Shown here: piece after piece, positions 1-12,221 of the stretch | Layout of the letters: each line of letters opens with the position of its first letter | How positions within the stretch are numbered: position 1 is the stretch's first letter | Assembly (NCBI RefSeq): GCF_030767025.1 | Contig: NZ_JASITE010000003.1 | Span: forward strand, 124,001-188,000 | Length of the DNA: 64,000 nucleotides | Direction: 5' to 3' | From: Nocardia sp. CC227C | Lineage (GTDB): Bacteria > Actinomycetota > Actinomycetes > Mycobacteriales > Mycobacteriaceae | Program-made: the position numbers and the translations under genes | Notes under the pieces: generated by a model | Database searches by the model: none | The model's input: the letters and a program-made list of their open reading frames with translations, nothing else | Told to the model about the DNA's origin: nothing

Positions 1-1
1 C

Positions 2-4195
<4,194 letters not shown>

Positions 4196-4333
4196 CATTG
4201 ACCCCTGTTGTGGCGACTGCATAGGCCGTATGGTCTGTCGAAGTGCTCTGGCCACAGTGTGTGGAGGCCGTCGGGAGATCCCTGACGGTCGGGGTGGTCG
4301 CCAGGACTCGAATTGAAGCGAAGGTGTGAAACA

Positions 4334-5425
4334 TTGATTCGTCGATCTGTCCGGAACGGGGTTGCCGTCGGCCGTCGCCGCGGCGTGCGTGCGGCCGCGC
4401 TCATCGCGGCCACCGCCGTACTCACCGGTCTGACCGCCGGCATCGGCACGCAGAGCGCTGTCGCTGACCCGATCATCGACAACAAGAAGCTGCTCGCCGA
4501 TCCCGTCGCCCCCGACGGTTCGAAGATCACCAAGGCCGAGATGAAGGACGAGCGGAACATCCGCCTCTACGTCTACTCGGCCGCCATGGACGCCACCTAC
4601 CCGGTCGATGTGCAGCGGCCCGCCGACACCTCGGCACCGCGCCCGACCCTCTACCTGCTCAATGGCGCGGGCGGCGGTCAGGACGACGCCTCGTGGCAGA
4701 AGAAGACCGACATCGTGAACGGCTTCCTCGGTGACAAGAACGTCAACGTGGTCCAGCCGATCGGCGGCAAGTGGTCATACTACACCGACTGGCAGCAGCC
4801 CGACCCGAATCTGGGCGTCAACAAGTGGACGACCTTCTTCACCGAGGAGCTGCCGCCGCTCATCGACGCCGCCCTCGGTACCAACGGCATCAACGCCATC
4901 GCGGGCATCTCCACCTCCGGCACCACCGTGCTCCAGCTACCCGAGAAGGCCCCGGGGCTGTACAAGGCCGCCGCCGCCTACTCGGGCTGCGCCCAGTTCG
5001 CAGATCCGGTGGGCCGTGAGTTCATGCGCCTGACCGTCGAGGTCTGGGGCGGCGGCGAGATGGAGAACATGTACGGCCCGCCGGACTCGCCCGCCTGGGT
5101 CGAGAACGATCCGGTGGTCAACGCCGACAAGCTGCGCGGCGTCGAGCTGTACATCTCCACCGGCAACGGCCTGCCCGGCCAGTACGACACGCTGAACGGC
5201 GAGTACGCGCTGCCCGGTGCGTACGGCCTGGCCAACCAGCTCATCATCGGCGGCGCCATCGAGGCGGGCACCCAGTACTGCACCGCCAACCTGAAGAACA
5301 AGCTGGATTCGCTCGGCATCCCGGCGACCTACAACTTCCGCAGCTCCGGCACCCACTCGTGGGGCTACTGGAACGACGAGTTCATGAACTCGTGGCCGGT
5401 GCTGGCCCGCGGCCTGGGTCTGTAG
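4334..5425 (+). CDS. Secreted antigen-85-type mycolyltransferase/esterase
   Basis: A 363-residue alpha/beta-hydrolase of the antigen 85/esterase D-like family, which transfers mycolic acids onto trehalose and arabinogalactan in the outer envelope. A basic signal peptide with a hydrophobic core (about residues 19-38) ends at SAVA/DP near residue 44. The nucleophile elbow is GISTSG with Ser193; the C-terminal SSGTHSWGYW supplies the catalytic histidine. I chose TTG at 4334 because GAAGG lies 9 bases before it; a TTG at 4313 would add seven residues with no visible ribosome site. It stands alone between the NRPS and a strong terminator. Substrate specificity cannot be read from sequence. Confidence 0.88.
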   Translation: MIRRSVRNGVAVGRRRGVRAAALIAATAVLTGLTAGIGTQSAVADPIIDNKKLLADPVAPDGSKITKAEMKDERNIRLYVYSAAMDATYPVDVQRPADTSAPRPTLYLLNGAGGGQDDASWQKKTDIVNGFLGDKNVNVVQPIGGKWSYYTDWQQPDPNLGVNKWTTFFTEELPPLIDAALGTNGINAIAGISTSGTTVLQLPEKAPGLYKAAAAYSGCAQFADPVGREFMRLTVEVWGGGEMENMYGPPDSPAWVENDPVVNADKLRGVELYISTGNGLPGQYDTLNGEYALPGAYGLANQLIIGGAIEAGTQYCTANLKNKLDSLGIPATYNFRSSGTHSWGYWNDEFMNSWPVLARGLGL

Positions 5426-5449
5426 GCGGTAGCCGAACCGAGGATCGAC

Positions 5450-5483
5450 GCCCCGTCCGCACTGCCGTGCGGGCGGGGCTTTG
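5450..5483 (+). terminator. Rho-independent terminator after the mycolyltransferase
   Basis: A 13-bp GC-rich stem (GCCCCGTCCGCAC pairing with GTGCGGGCGGGGC, one G-U pair), a TGCC loop and a short TTTGT tract, 25 bases after the stop codon. Confidence 0.85.
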
Positions 5484-5570
5484 TCGTGCGGCGCCGAATG
5501 TTCTCACCTGGAAACAGGGAGATTGGTCTCTTTGATCGGGGTCTCGCTGAACGATAAGTTCGGTAACCCA

Positions 5571-5576
5571 TAAACT
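5571..5576 (+). promoter_or_regulatory. Probable -10 element, leaderless mntH transcript
   Basis: TAAACT fits the actinobacterial TANNNT -10 and ends seven bases before the GTG start at 5584, the spacing expected for a leaderless mRNA. No ribosome binding site precedes the GTG. No convincing -35 is visible. Confidence 0.45.
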
Positions 5577-5583
5577 TTGTTTT

Positions 5584-6837
5584 GTGAGCACTACCGTACT
5601 GACCGAACCGCCGCGTTCCGCGCGGCAACGCGCCCGGTCCGCGGCGGTAATGCTCGGTCCGGCCTTCGTCGCCGCCATCGCCTACGTGGACCCCGGCAAT
5701 GTCGCCTCGAATATCAGCGCGGGCGCGCAATTCGGATATCTGCTGGTGTGGGTCATCGTCATGGCGAATGTGATGGCCGGACTGGTGCAATTCCTCAGCG
5801 CCAAACTCGGGCTGGTGACCGGCATGTCGCTGCCCGAGGCGGTGCGTGCCAAGGCCGGCCGCCCGGTCCGCCTGTCGTACTGGGCACAGGCCGAGGTCGT
5901 CGCCATGGCCACCGATCTCGCCGAGGTGGTGGGTGGCGCCATCGCGCTGAACCTGCTCTTCGGCCTGCCGCTGCTGATGGGCGGCGTCATCACCGGATTG
6001 GTGTCGCTGGCCCTGCTGGCCGTGCAGAACCGACGCGGGCAGCGGCCCTTCGAACGCGTCGTCACCGGCATGCTGGCCGTCATCGCGGTGGGATTCCTGG
6101 CCAGCGTGGTCATCGCACCGCCTTCGGCGGCGGGCACGCTGGGCGGCCTGGTCCCGCGTTTCGACGGCAGCGAGAGCGTTCTGCTCGCCGCCGCCATGAT
6201 CGGCGCGACCGTCATGCCGCACGCGGTCTACCTGCACTCCGGACTGGCCCGCGACCGGCACGGCAGCCCCGAACCCGGTCCGGCGCGCGTCCGGCTGCTG
6301 AAGATCACCAAGGTCGATGTCGGCCTGGCCATGGTGCTGGCGGGCACGGTGAACATGGCCATGCTGCTCATGGCCGCCCAGACGCTGCGCGGGCGCGAGG
6401 GCATCGACACCATCGAGGCCGCCCACGGCGCGGTACGCGATGTGCTCGGCCCCGGCGCGGCGCTGCTGCTGGCCATCGGGCTGCTCGCCTCCGGACTGGC
6501 CTCGGCTTCGGTGGGCGCGTACGCGGGCGCGATGATCATGGACGGTCTGCTGCACCGCACGGTGCCGCTGCTGGTGCGCCGCGTGGTGACCCTCGTCCCG
6601 GCCCTCGCCGTCCTTGCCGTCGGCGTCGACCCCACCCGGGCGCTGATCGTCTCGCAGGTGGTGTTGTCCTTCGGCATCCCCTTCGCCCTGATTCCCCTGG
6701 TGCGCTTCACCAGTGATCGCGCGCTGATGGGCGAGGACGTCAACCACCGCGTCACCACCGGCCTGGCCTGGGTCGTCGCGGGCATCATCTCGGCGCTGAA
6801 CGTGGCGCTGATCTATCTCACGGTCGCCGGAGGGTGA
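5584..6837 (+). CDS. mntH: Nramp-family divalent metal (Mn/Fe) transporter
   Basis: A 417-residue inner-membrane protein with about eleven hydrophobic segments. The Nramp metal-site signatures are present: DPGN in TM1 (residues 36-39) and MPH in TM6 (residues 211-213). The family imports Mn(II) or Fe(II) with protons. Length and start (GTG, MSTTVLTEPP) are normal. The gene is monocistronic, between two terminators, with a probable leaderless promoter. A metal-responsive operator would be expected, but no clear MntR or IdeR palindrome is visible in the 100 bases upstream. Confidence 0.92.
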   Translation: MSTTVLTEPPRSARQRARSAAVMLGPAFVAAIAYVDPGNVASNISAGAQFGYLLVWVIVMANVMAGLVQFLSAKLGLVTGMSLPEAVRAKAGRPVRLSYWAQAEVVAMATDLAEVVGGAIALNLLFGLPLLMGGVITGLVSLALLAVQNRRGQRPFERVVTGMLAVIAVGFLASVVIAPPSAAGTLGGLVPRFDGSESVLLAAAMIGATVMPHAVYLHSGLARDRHGSPEPGPARVRLLKITKVDVGLAMVLAGTVNMAMLLMAAQTLRGREGIDTIEAAHGAVRDVLGPGAALLLAIGLLASGLASASVGAYAGAMIMDGLLHRTVPLLVRRVVTLVPALAVLAVGVDPTRALIVSQVVLSFGIPFALIPLVRFTSDRALMGEDVNHRVTTGLAWVVAGIISALNVALIYLTVAGG

Positions 6838-6893
6838 CCGTGTCCCACGCGGTGTCACAACCGCTCGTGCGGCGCAGGGGGCCGCACGCAGGG

Positions 6894-6934
6894 CCGCGCC
6901 CCCGTTCCGGGCAATCCGGAGCGGGGGTGCGCGG
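6894..6934. terminator. Bidirectional terminator between mntH and the deacetylase gene
   Basis: An imperfect 16-18 bp GC-rich inverted repeat (CCGCGCCCCCGTTCCGG against CCGGAGCGGGGGTGCGCGG) lies between the convergent stop codons at 6837 and 6941 and could serve both. Confidence 0.6.
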
Positions 6935-6940
6935 CAGCGC

Positions 6941-7813
6941 TCAGGCGGCCGAGCGCGCGTAGTGATCGGCGATGTCGTCGCTCGTCGTCACCCATACGGC
7001 CGGATGGCCGGTGATGTAGTCCAGGGCCTCGACCAGATAGCGGTGCCGGAACGCCTGCCCGATCACGAACGGGTGCAGGGCAAGGGGCAGCACCCGGCCG
7101 CTGTCGTCCGCCTCGGCGTCGGCGACGAGTTGGTCGAGCTGATCCTTCATCATCCGGGCGAAATCGGGTCCGGTCAGGCCCTTGCTCACGAAGGCGCCGA
7201 TGTCGTTGAGTTCCACCGAATACGGGAGGCTCAACATGCCGGGCACGTTCAGACGGTAGGGCTGGTCGTCGTTGGTCCAGTCGAGGACGTACCGAAGTCC
7301 CAACTCGGCCAACAGTTCCGGGGTGGCGAATGTTTCGGTCAGACCGGGTCCCATCCAGCCCTGCGGCCGCTGTCCGGTGGTCTTCTCGATAGTGGTGACG
7401 ATCTCGCGCAGAGCCGTGCGCTCCTCCTCGCGCGCGAGGTCGGTGTGCAGGTGGCTGTTGCTGCTGCCGTGCGCCAGCCAGACCCAGTCGCGCTCCCGGC
7501 CCGCCGCGATGATCTGGGGATAGCGTTCGCCCACATCGGAATTCAACAGCGCACTGGCCCGGATGCCGTGGGTGTCGAGCGCCTGTATCACCCGCCAGAT
7601 GCCCACCCGCGGGCCGTAGTCGCGCCAGCCGTAATTGAGTGGGTCCGGGGTCAGCGCCGTTGTGCCCTCGTAGGTGGCAGTGCCCGGCAGGTCCACGTAG
7701 AAGTGCTCGATATTGAGCCCGACGTAGAAGGCGACGGATTTGCCGTCCGGCCAGCGCAGCGGTTCCCGTCCGGCGATGGGGCCGTAGTCGAAGAGGGTGA
7801 CGTCCTTACTCAT
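6941..7813 (-). CDS. Polysaccharide deacetylase (NodB/PuuE-like) family protein
   Basis: A 290-residue protein resembling the polysaccharide deacetylase branch that includes allantoinase-like PuuE: LNIEHF near the N-terminus, WRVIQALDTHGIRASALLNS, the AHGSSNS loop and a late LHPFVIG segment that normally carries a metal-binding histidine. The family removes acyl or formamide groups with a divalent metal; the substrate is unknown. ATG at 7813 is preferred: upstream in-frame starts at 7831-7852 lie inside the palindrome of the MerR operator. It is transcribed divergently from a MerR gene and is probably its target. Confidence 0.8.
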   Translation of the reverse strand: MSKDVTLFDYGPIAGREPLRWPDGKSVAFYVGLNIEHFYVDLPGTATYEGTTALTPDPLNYGWRDYGPRVGIWRVIQALDTHGIRASALLNSDVGERYPQIIAAGRERDWVWLAHGSSNSHLHTDLAREEERTALREIVTTIEKTTGQRPQGWMGPGLTETFATPELLAELGLRYVLDWTNDDQPYRLNVPGMLSLPYSVELNDIGAFVSKGLTGPDFARMMKDQLDQLVADAEADDSGRVLPLALHPFVIGQAFRHRYLVEALDYITGHPAVWVTTSDDIADHYARSAA

Positions 7814-7830
7814 GGCGCTATGCTCGAACA

Positions 7831-7852
7831 TTGACATTGATGTGAAGGTCAA
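7831..7852. promoter_or_regulatory. MerR-type operator/promoter palindrome
   Basis: A 22-bp imperfect palindrome, TTGACATTGAT followed by GTGAAGGTCAA, sits between the divergent deacetylase and merR genes. Both arms carry TTGAC, so it provides a -35 box in each direction (TTGACC leftward, TTGACA rightward), the arrangement MerR regulators use to twist overlong promoter spacers. Confidence 0.55.
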
Positions 7853-7878
7853 CCGGTAGCCGATGTGAGGTGCGGCAT

Positions 7879-8250
7879 ATGCGAATCAAGGAACTGGCGG
7901 AACGCACCGAGACCTCGCCGCGCCTGCTGCGCTACTACGAACAACAGGGCCTGCTGCGAGTCACTCGCTCCGCCAATGGTTATCGAGATTACGACGAGCG
8001 CTTCGTGGAGCAGGTGCTGCATATTCGCGGCCTGCTGGAGGCGGGTCTCCCGACCCGCATCATCAAACAGATCCTGCCCTGCCTCGACGACCCCGCCGAC
8101 ATCCACTTCGCCGATGCCACACCGGAAATCATCGCAACCCTGGAACACCAGCGCGACCGCATGAGCCAGCGCATCGACCTGCTGACCCGCAACCGCGACG
8201 CCATGACGCGCTACCTGGAGTCGCTGCGCGGCTGCGCGCGACCGGTGTGA
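7879..8250 (+). CDS. MerR-family transcriptional regulator
   Basis: A 123-residue regulator with the N-terminal winged helix characteristic of MerR (RIKELAERTETSPRLLRYYEQQGLL), a recognition region, then a coiled-coil dimer helix ending at residue 120. Only one late cysteine is seen and there is no metal-binding Cys pair, so the inducer is probably not a metal. ATG at 7879 has GAGGTG eight bases upstream; the GTG at 7870 would overlap that site. It is divergent from the deacetylase and likely controls both genes through the shared palindrome. Confidence 0.87.
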   Translation: MRIKELAERTETSPRLLRYYEQQGLLRVTRSANGYRDYDERFVEQVLHIRGLLEAGLPTRIIKQILPCLDDPADIHFADATPEIIATLEHQRDRMSQRIDLLTRNRDAMTRYLESLRGCARPV

Positions 8251-8270
8251 GGGTGCGGGCGCCGGTGGGT

Positions 8271-9065
8271 TCAGTCGGTGAACACCGGCTTGCGCTTCTG
8301 GAGCATGGCGGCCGCGCCTTCGGCGAAGTCCGGTGCCTCCAAAAGCTCGGACTGACCGATCTTCTCGGCCGCGAGCGCACCGTCCAAGGCGGCGAGGGCG
8401 GCCTGATTGAGGGCGCGCTTGGTGAGCTCGGTGGCACGGCGCGGGCCGTTGGACAGTGTGGCGACCGCAGCCTCCACCCGGGCATCGAGCTGGTCGGCGG
8501 GCAGCACGTCGGTGACGAGGCCGTGCTGTTTGGCCCTGGCCGCGGGCAGCCGCTCGCCCAGCAGCGCCATTTCGGCGGCCAGCGGGCGACCGGCGGCGGC
8601 CGCGACCATGGCCGCCGCGCCGCCGTCGGGCATGAGGCCGATATTGATGAATGCCAGCAGCAGGTAGGAGTCCTCGGCGAGGTAGGTCAGATCGGCGGCG
8701 AGCGCGAAGGCCGCGCCGACTCCGGCGGCGGCCCCCTCGACCCGCGCGATCACCGGCAGCGGCGAATCCACGATGGCCTTGATCATGGCGTTGGCGGCGT
8801 CCATGGTCATCTCCGCGGTGACGCCCCGTGCCGTCGCCGCGGGTGCGGCCGCCAGATCGGCCCCGGTGCAGAAGTCGCCGCCCTCGCCGGTCAGAACGAT
8901 GACGCGCAACGCGGTATTCTGCGATGCCGCCCGGACCGTCTCCCCGAGCCCGACCATGGTGTCGTAATCGATGGCGTTCTTCCGCTTGGGGTTGGTGATC
9001 GTGATACGCAGTACCCGTCCGTCCGGAACGGCGCTGAAGCCCGGGGTGGTCGCGATATCGGTCAT
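8271..9065 (-). CDS. Enoyl-CoA hydratase/isomerase (crotonase) family protein
   Basis: A 264-residue crotonase-fold enzyme. Visible features are the N-terminal strand LRITITNPKRKNAID, the first oxyanion-hole segment GEGGDFCTGADL and the second, VEGAAAGVGAAFALAADLTYLAED. Members hydrate or isomerize acyl-CoA double bonds in fatty-acid and sterol breakdown. ATG at 9065 has AGGAG eight bases upstream; longer forms run into the promoter. It is divergent from a twin-TetR regulator, which suggests it is that regulator's target. Its 3' end lies 20 bp from the convergent merR stop. The exact substrate cannot be told. Confidence 0.88.
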   Translation of the reverse strand: MTDIATTPGFSAVPDGRVLRITITNPKRKNAIDYDTMVGLGETVRAASQNTALRVIVLTGEGGDFCTGADLAAAPAATARGVTAEMTMDAANAMIKAIVDSPLPVIARVEGAAAGVGAAFALAADLTYLAEDSYLLLAFINIGLMPDGGAAAMVAAAAGRPLAAEMALLGERLPAARAKQHGLVTDVLPADQLDARVEAAVATLSNGPRRATELTKRALNQAALAALDGALAAEKIGQSELLEAPDFAEGAAAMLQKRKPVFTD

Positions 9066-9145
9066 GGGTGCTCCTGGGTACGCGAACGGCGACGGTGCCG
9101 ATGTGGTCCGCATTGCCATTGTGGCTCGCATTGCGAATTGTGGTT

Positions 9146-9175
9146 AACTTAGGTGTACTTGTTCGGCACTGTCAA
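9146..9175 (-). promoter_or_regulatory. Sigma-70-type promoter for the crotonase gene
   Basis: On the minus strand, TTGACA (9175-9170), an 18-base spacer and TAAGTT (9151-9146), about 80 bases before the crotonase start. It lies in the shared 139-bp divergent region, where the TetR protein would also bind; no clear palindrome was identified. Confidence 0.5.
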
Positions 9176-9204
9176 CAGGTGGTGCCACCGAGAAGGAGTA
9201 GTGA

Positions 9205-10446
9205 ATGGTCGCCGATCGCAGCGAGCCGGGACTCGCTTCCGCGCGACCGGACGGCGATGCGACGCCCCGGCGTCGACCCAAGAACCGCAAGGCGCAGATC
9301 GTGCGAGTTGCCGCCCGGGCGTTCGCCGAACGCGGCTATCACCCGGTCGGAGTGGACGAGATCGCCGCCGAGGTCGGCATCTCCGGCCCCGCCCTGTACC
9401 GGCACTTCAAGAACAAGTACGCGCTGCTGGTCGCCGCCGCCGACATGGGCGCGCGGCAACTGCTCGACGCCGCCGAGGCCGCGGACGATCCCGGCCTGGA
9501 ACCGGAACCGCGACTCACCAAGCTGATTCGCGGCATCGCCGAGTACACCATCGAGGTGCGACGCGAGGGCGGCCTGTACCGCTGGGAGCGCCGCTACCTG
9601 GAGCGCGCGGACCGCGATCGCATCCGGGTCATGTACGTGGACCTGCACAAAACCGTGGCGGTGCCGATCCGCGAGCTACGCCCCGACGCCGACCCCGCCG
9701 ACATCACGCTGCTCACCGCGGCCGTCCTCAGCGCCATCGGCAGCGTCACCCACCACCGCACCACGCTGTCCACCACCCGGCTGATCGGACTGCTCGACGA
9801 TATCTGCCGGTCCATCCTGCGTACCGACCTGCCGCCCGCGCCGCCGCCGGTCACCGGCGACCCCGTGCCGCGCGGCCTGCCGGTCATCTCCAAGCGGGAA
9901 CAGCTGCTCACCGAGGCCATCCGCATCTTCGGACGGCAGGGCTACCACGAGGCGAGCATCGAGGAGATCGGCGCGGCCGCGGGCATCAACGCCTCCAGCG
10001 TGTACCGCTATTTCGCCAGCAAATCCGATCTGCTGGCCGCGGCCTTCCACCGCACCGGCGAACGGGTGGCCATCGCCAATGCCGAGGCGCTGGCGGAGGC
10101 CACCAGCCGCGCCGACGCCGCCGTGCGCATCGCCGAGCGTTTCGCACGGATGACCTTCACCATGCCGGAGATCCTGCCGGTCTACTTCGCGGAATTCTCC
10201 AATCTGCCCGCCTCCGAACAGCATCGGCTGCGCTCCATCCAACGCCAGAACGTGCTGGAGTGGGCCAATCTGCTCGACGGTGACGCGGTGGAGGCGCGTT
10301 TCCGGGTGCACGCGGCCATCGCCCAGGTGATCGACGTGGGGCGGCGCATCAAATTCGACGCCCGCCCCGAGAACATCGCGCGGGTGAGCACGCTCATGCG
10401 CGCCGTGCTGCTCGGCGTCGACGCGACCGCCCCCGTGCGGAACTGA
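9205..10446 (+). CDS. Twin TetR/AcrR-family regulator (two fused TetR units)
   Basis: A 413-residue protein made of two complete TetR-like units in tandem. The first DNA-binding helix-turn-helix is at about residues 28-75 (VRVAARAFAERGYHPVGVDEIAAEVGISGPALYRHFKNK); the second begins near residue 229 (QLLTEAIRIFGRQGYHEASIEEIGAAAGINASSVYRYFASK). Each is followed by an all-helical ligand-binding region. Ordinary TetR proteins are about 200 residues and dimerize, so one chain may act as a pseudo-dimer or bind two half-sites of different sequence. ATG at 9205 follows GAAGGAG. It is divergent from the crotonase, suggesting control of acyl-CoA metabolism by an acyl-CoA-type ligand (inference). Confidence 0.88.
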   Translation: MVADRSEPGLASARPDGDATPRRRPKNRKAQIVRVAARAFAERGYHPVGVDEIAAEVGISGPALYRHFKNKYALLVAAADMGARQLLDAAEAADDPGLEPEPRLTKLIRGIAEYTIEVRREGGLYRWERRYLERADRDRIRVMYVDLHKTVAVPIRELRPDADPADITLLTAAVLSAIGSVTHHRTTLSTTRLIGLLDDICRSILRTDLPPAPPPVTGDPVPRGLPVISKREQLLTEAIRIFGRQGYHEASIEEIGAAAGINASSVYRYFASKSDLLAAAFHRTGERVAIANAEALAEATSRADAAVRIAERFARMTFTMPEILPVYFAEFSNLPASEQHRLRSIQRQNVLEWANLLDGDAVEARFRVHAAIAQVIDVGRRIKFDARPENIARVSTLMRAVLLGVDATAPVRN

Positions 10447-10461
10447 CGGTCACTTACGTGC

Positions 10462-11937
10462 TCACACCCGGTGGCGCAGCCGGAAGATCATGCGCGCCAG
10501 GCGCAGGTGCTGCGGATGCCGTTCGAAGCTGGACTGCTCGACCGGGTCGCGCCGGTGCTTCTCGGTAATGGTGAGCGGTCGGGCGAAGGCCCGCAGCTGC
10601 TGTTCGTCGCGGGTCCGGCCCGGACCGTCGGTGCCGTAGACCGGAGCCGAGTTCACGGTCACCACTTCGGTTTTCAGCCGCTCGGCGAATTCCGGCACGC
10701 TGCGCACATCCCGGGTGAAGACGGCGACCGAGCGGGAGCGGGCGCCGAGCCGCTCCACCGCCTCGTCCATGCTCCGCACCTTGTTCACCACCAGCACCGG
10801 CCCGACCGCGTCCCCGCTCAGGGCCAGGCTCACCTCCGGAACCTCGGTGAGCACGATCGGTTCGATGTAGGGCGTGCGGATGGAGTCCAGTCCGCCGACC
10901 ACGGCCTGACCGCCCCGGCTGAGCGCGTCCCGCACGTGGCGGCGCACCACGTCGGTCTGCGACTCCAGGGTCATCGGACCGTAGGAGGCGCGCCGATCCG
11001 CCCCGGGGCGCAGCTGACGGGCTTGCGCCGCAACGAGATCCAGGAACGGCTCGTACACCGACTCGGCCACGTACGCGCACTGCACCCCGGCCGGATGCTG
11101 CCCGGCATTGGCCATGGCGCCGAAGACGGCGGCCGCGGCGGCCTCGGGCAGCCGGGCGTCCACCTGCACCACCATGGCTCCCCGGCCGCCCTGTTCGACG
11201 AGCAGGGGGGTGGCGTGCTGGGCGCACAGCGCGCTCACCTCGCGGGCCCCGGCGGCGGAGCCGGTGTAGGAGATGGCGGCCAGCCGCGCTCGGCACAACG
11301 CCGCGGCCGTCGTGCTGTCCCCCGTGACAACCTGCAACACCGGTTGATTCGGGGCGAGGCGGCTCCAGCTGTCGGCCAGCCAGGCGCCGACGCCGGGGGT
11401 GAGTTCACTGGGTTTGAGCACCACCGGGTTTCCGGCGGCCATGGCGCAGACGATGGCGTTCATGGCGGTCAGCACGGGGTTGTGCCAGGAGCCGAGCACG
11501 CCGACCACGCCCAGTTGCCGGTAGCCGACCGACGCCTGCCGCGTGCGCCGGAATCTTCCGGTGGTGCGTCGGCCGAGCACCTTCTCGGCGTTGCGGGCGG
11601 CCCAGTGCAGATGCTCCACTGCGGCGGTCACCTCGATGGCCGCGTCCAGTCGGGGTTTGCCGGTCTCGGCGCTGACGAGTTCGACCAGCTCGCGGGTGCC
11701 GCGCGCCACGGCGCGCTTCCAGTCCAGCAGCCAACGTTTGCGTCCGTCGAATCCGATTGCGGCCCACCACTGTTCGGCGGCGTGCGCGGCGCGGACGGAG
11801 CGGGTGACCTCACCGGAGCCCATAATGGCGTAATCACCCACGACCTCGCCGGTGCGCGGGTCGTAGGACGTCAGCACCTTCGGTCGGCCAGTTCCTCCCG
11901 GGTGCGCTGCCGTGCGTGGCTGCGCGGACTCGGCCAT
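10462..11937 (-). CDS. Aldehyde dehydrogenase-family protein lacking the catalytic cysteine
   Basis: A 491-residue ALDH-superfamily protein. The NAD-binding and active-site asparagine region (LGSWHNPV), KPSELTPG, SYTGSAAGA and the catalytic-glutamate motif VEQGG are present. In the nucleophile loop the usual N-x-G-Q-x-C reads NAGQHP (residues 277-282), so Pro282 replaces the catalytic cysteine; the nearest cysteine is five residues later in GVQCAYV. Classical dehydrogenase chemistry therefore seems unlikely, unless the shifted cysteine works. ATG at 11937 has AGAGGTG seven bases upstream. It is convergent with the TetR gene, with 15 bp between stops. It could be an inactive homologue with a structural or regulatory role. 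Confidence 0.85.
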   Translation of the reverse strand: MAESAQPRTAAHPGGTGRPKVLTSYDPRTGEVVGDYAIMGSGEVTRSVRAAHAAEQWWAAIGFDGRKRWLLDWKRAVARGTRELVELVSAETGKPRLDAAIEVTAAVEHLHWAARNAEKVLGRRTTGRFRRTRQASVGYRQLGVVGVLGSWHNPVLTAMNAIVCAMAAGNPVVLKPSELTPGVGAWLADSWSRLAPNQPVLQVVTGDSTTAAALCRARLAAISYTGSAAGAREVSALCAQHATPLLVEQGGRGAMVVQVDARLPEAAAAAVFGAMANAGQHPAGVQCAYVAESVYEPFLDLVAAQARQLRPGADRRASYGPMTLESQTDVVRRHVRDALSRGGQAVVGGLDSIRTPYIEPIVLTEVPEVSLALSGDAVGPVLVVNKVRSMDEAVERLGARSRSVAVFTRDVRSVPEFAERLKTEVVTVNSAPVYGTDGPGRTRDEQQLRAFARPLTITEKHRRDPVEQSSFERHPQHLRLARMIFRLRHRV

Positions 11938-12221
11938 GATCACCTCTCGCAGGCCGGAAAAACGTCTCCCCGTGGGCCAGACTATGGTCCGTTCGGCGTA
12001 CCCGACAAGGTTCGGAATACTGCACGGACCGGGCGGTCTGTGTCGCGACCAGCGGCTATCCGAGGACCGTCGGGTTTGTGACCAAGGACACAGGCCGGCG
12101 ATGGGTGCTTCACCGAAGCAACGAACGAGCATCCGCAGCGCCGGTAACATCACGCGGGCCGGAGGGGATCATCCCCACCGGGAGGCGAAATCGTCCCGCC
12201 GTAGCCGATAGTGGAGAGTTG

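Noticed and set aside
4313-4333. Earlier TTG start for the mycolyltransferase
   Set aside because: No ribosome site before it, whereas TTG 4334 has GAAGG at the right distance.
5365-6858. 497-codon minus-strand frame opposite mntH
   Set aside because: Antisense shadow with His/Gln/Arg-rich low-complexity composition; mntH has proper membrane segments and motifs.
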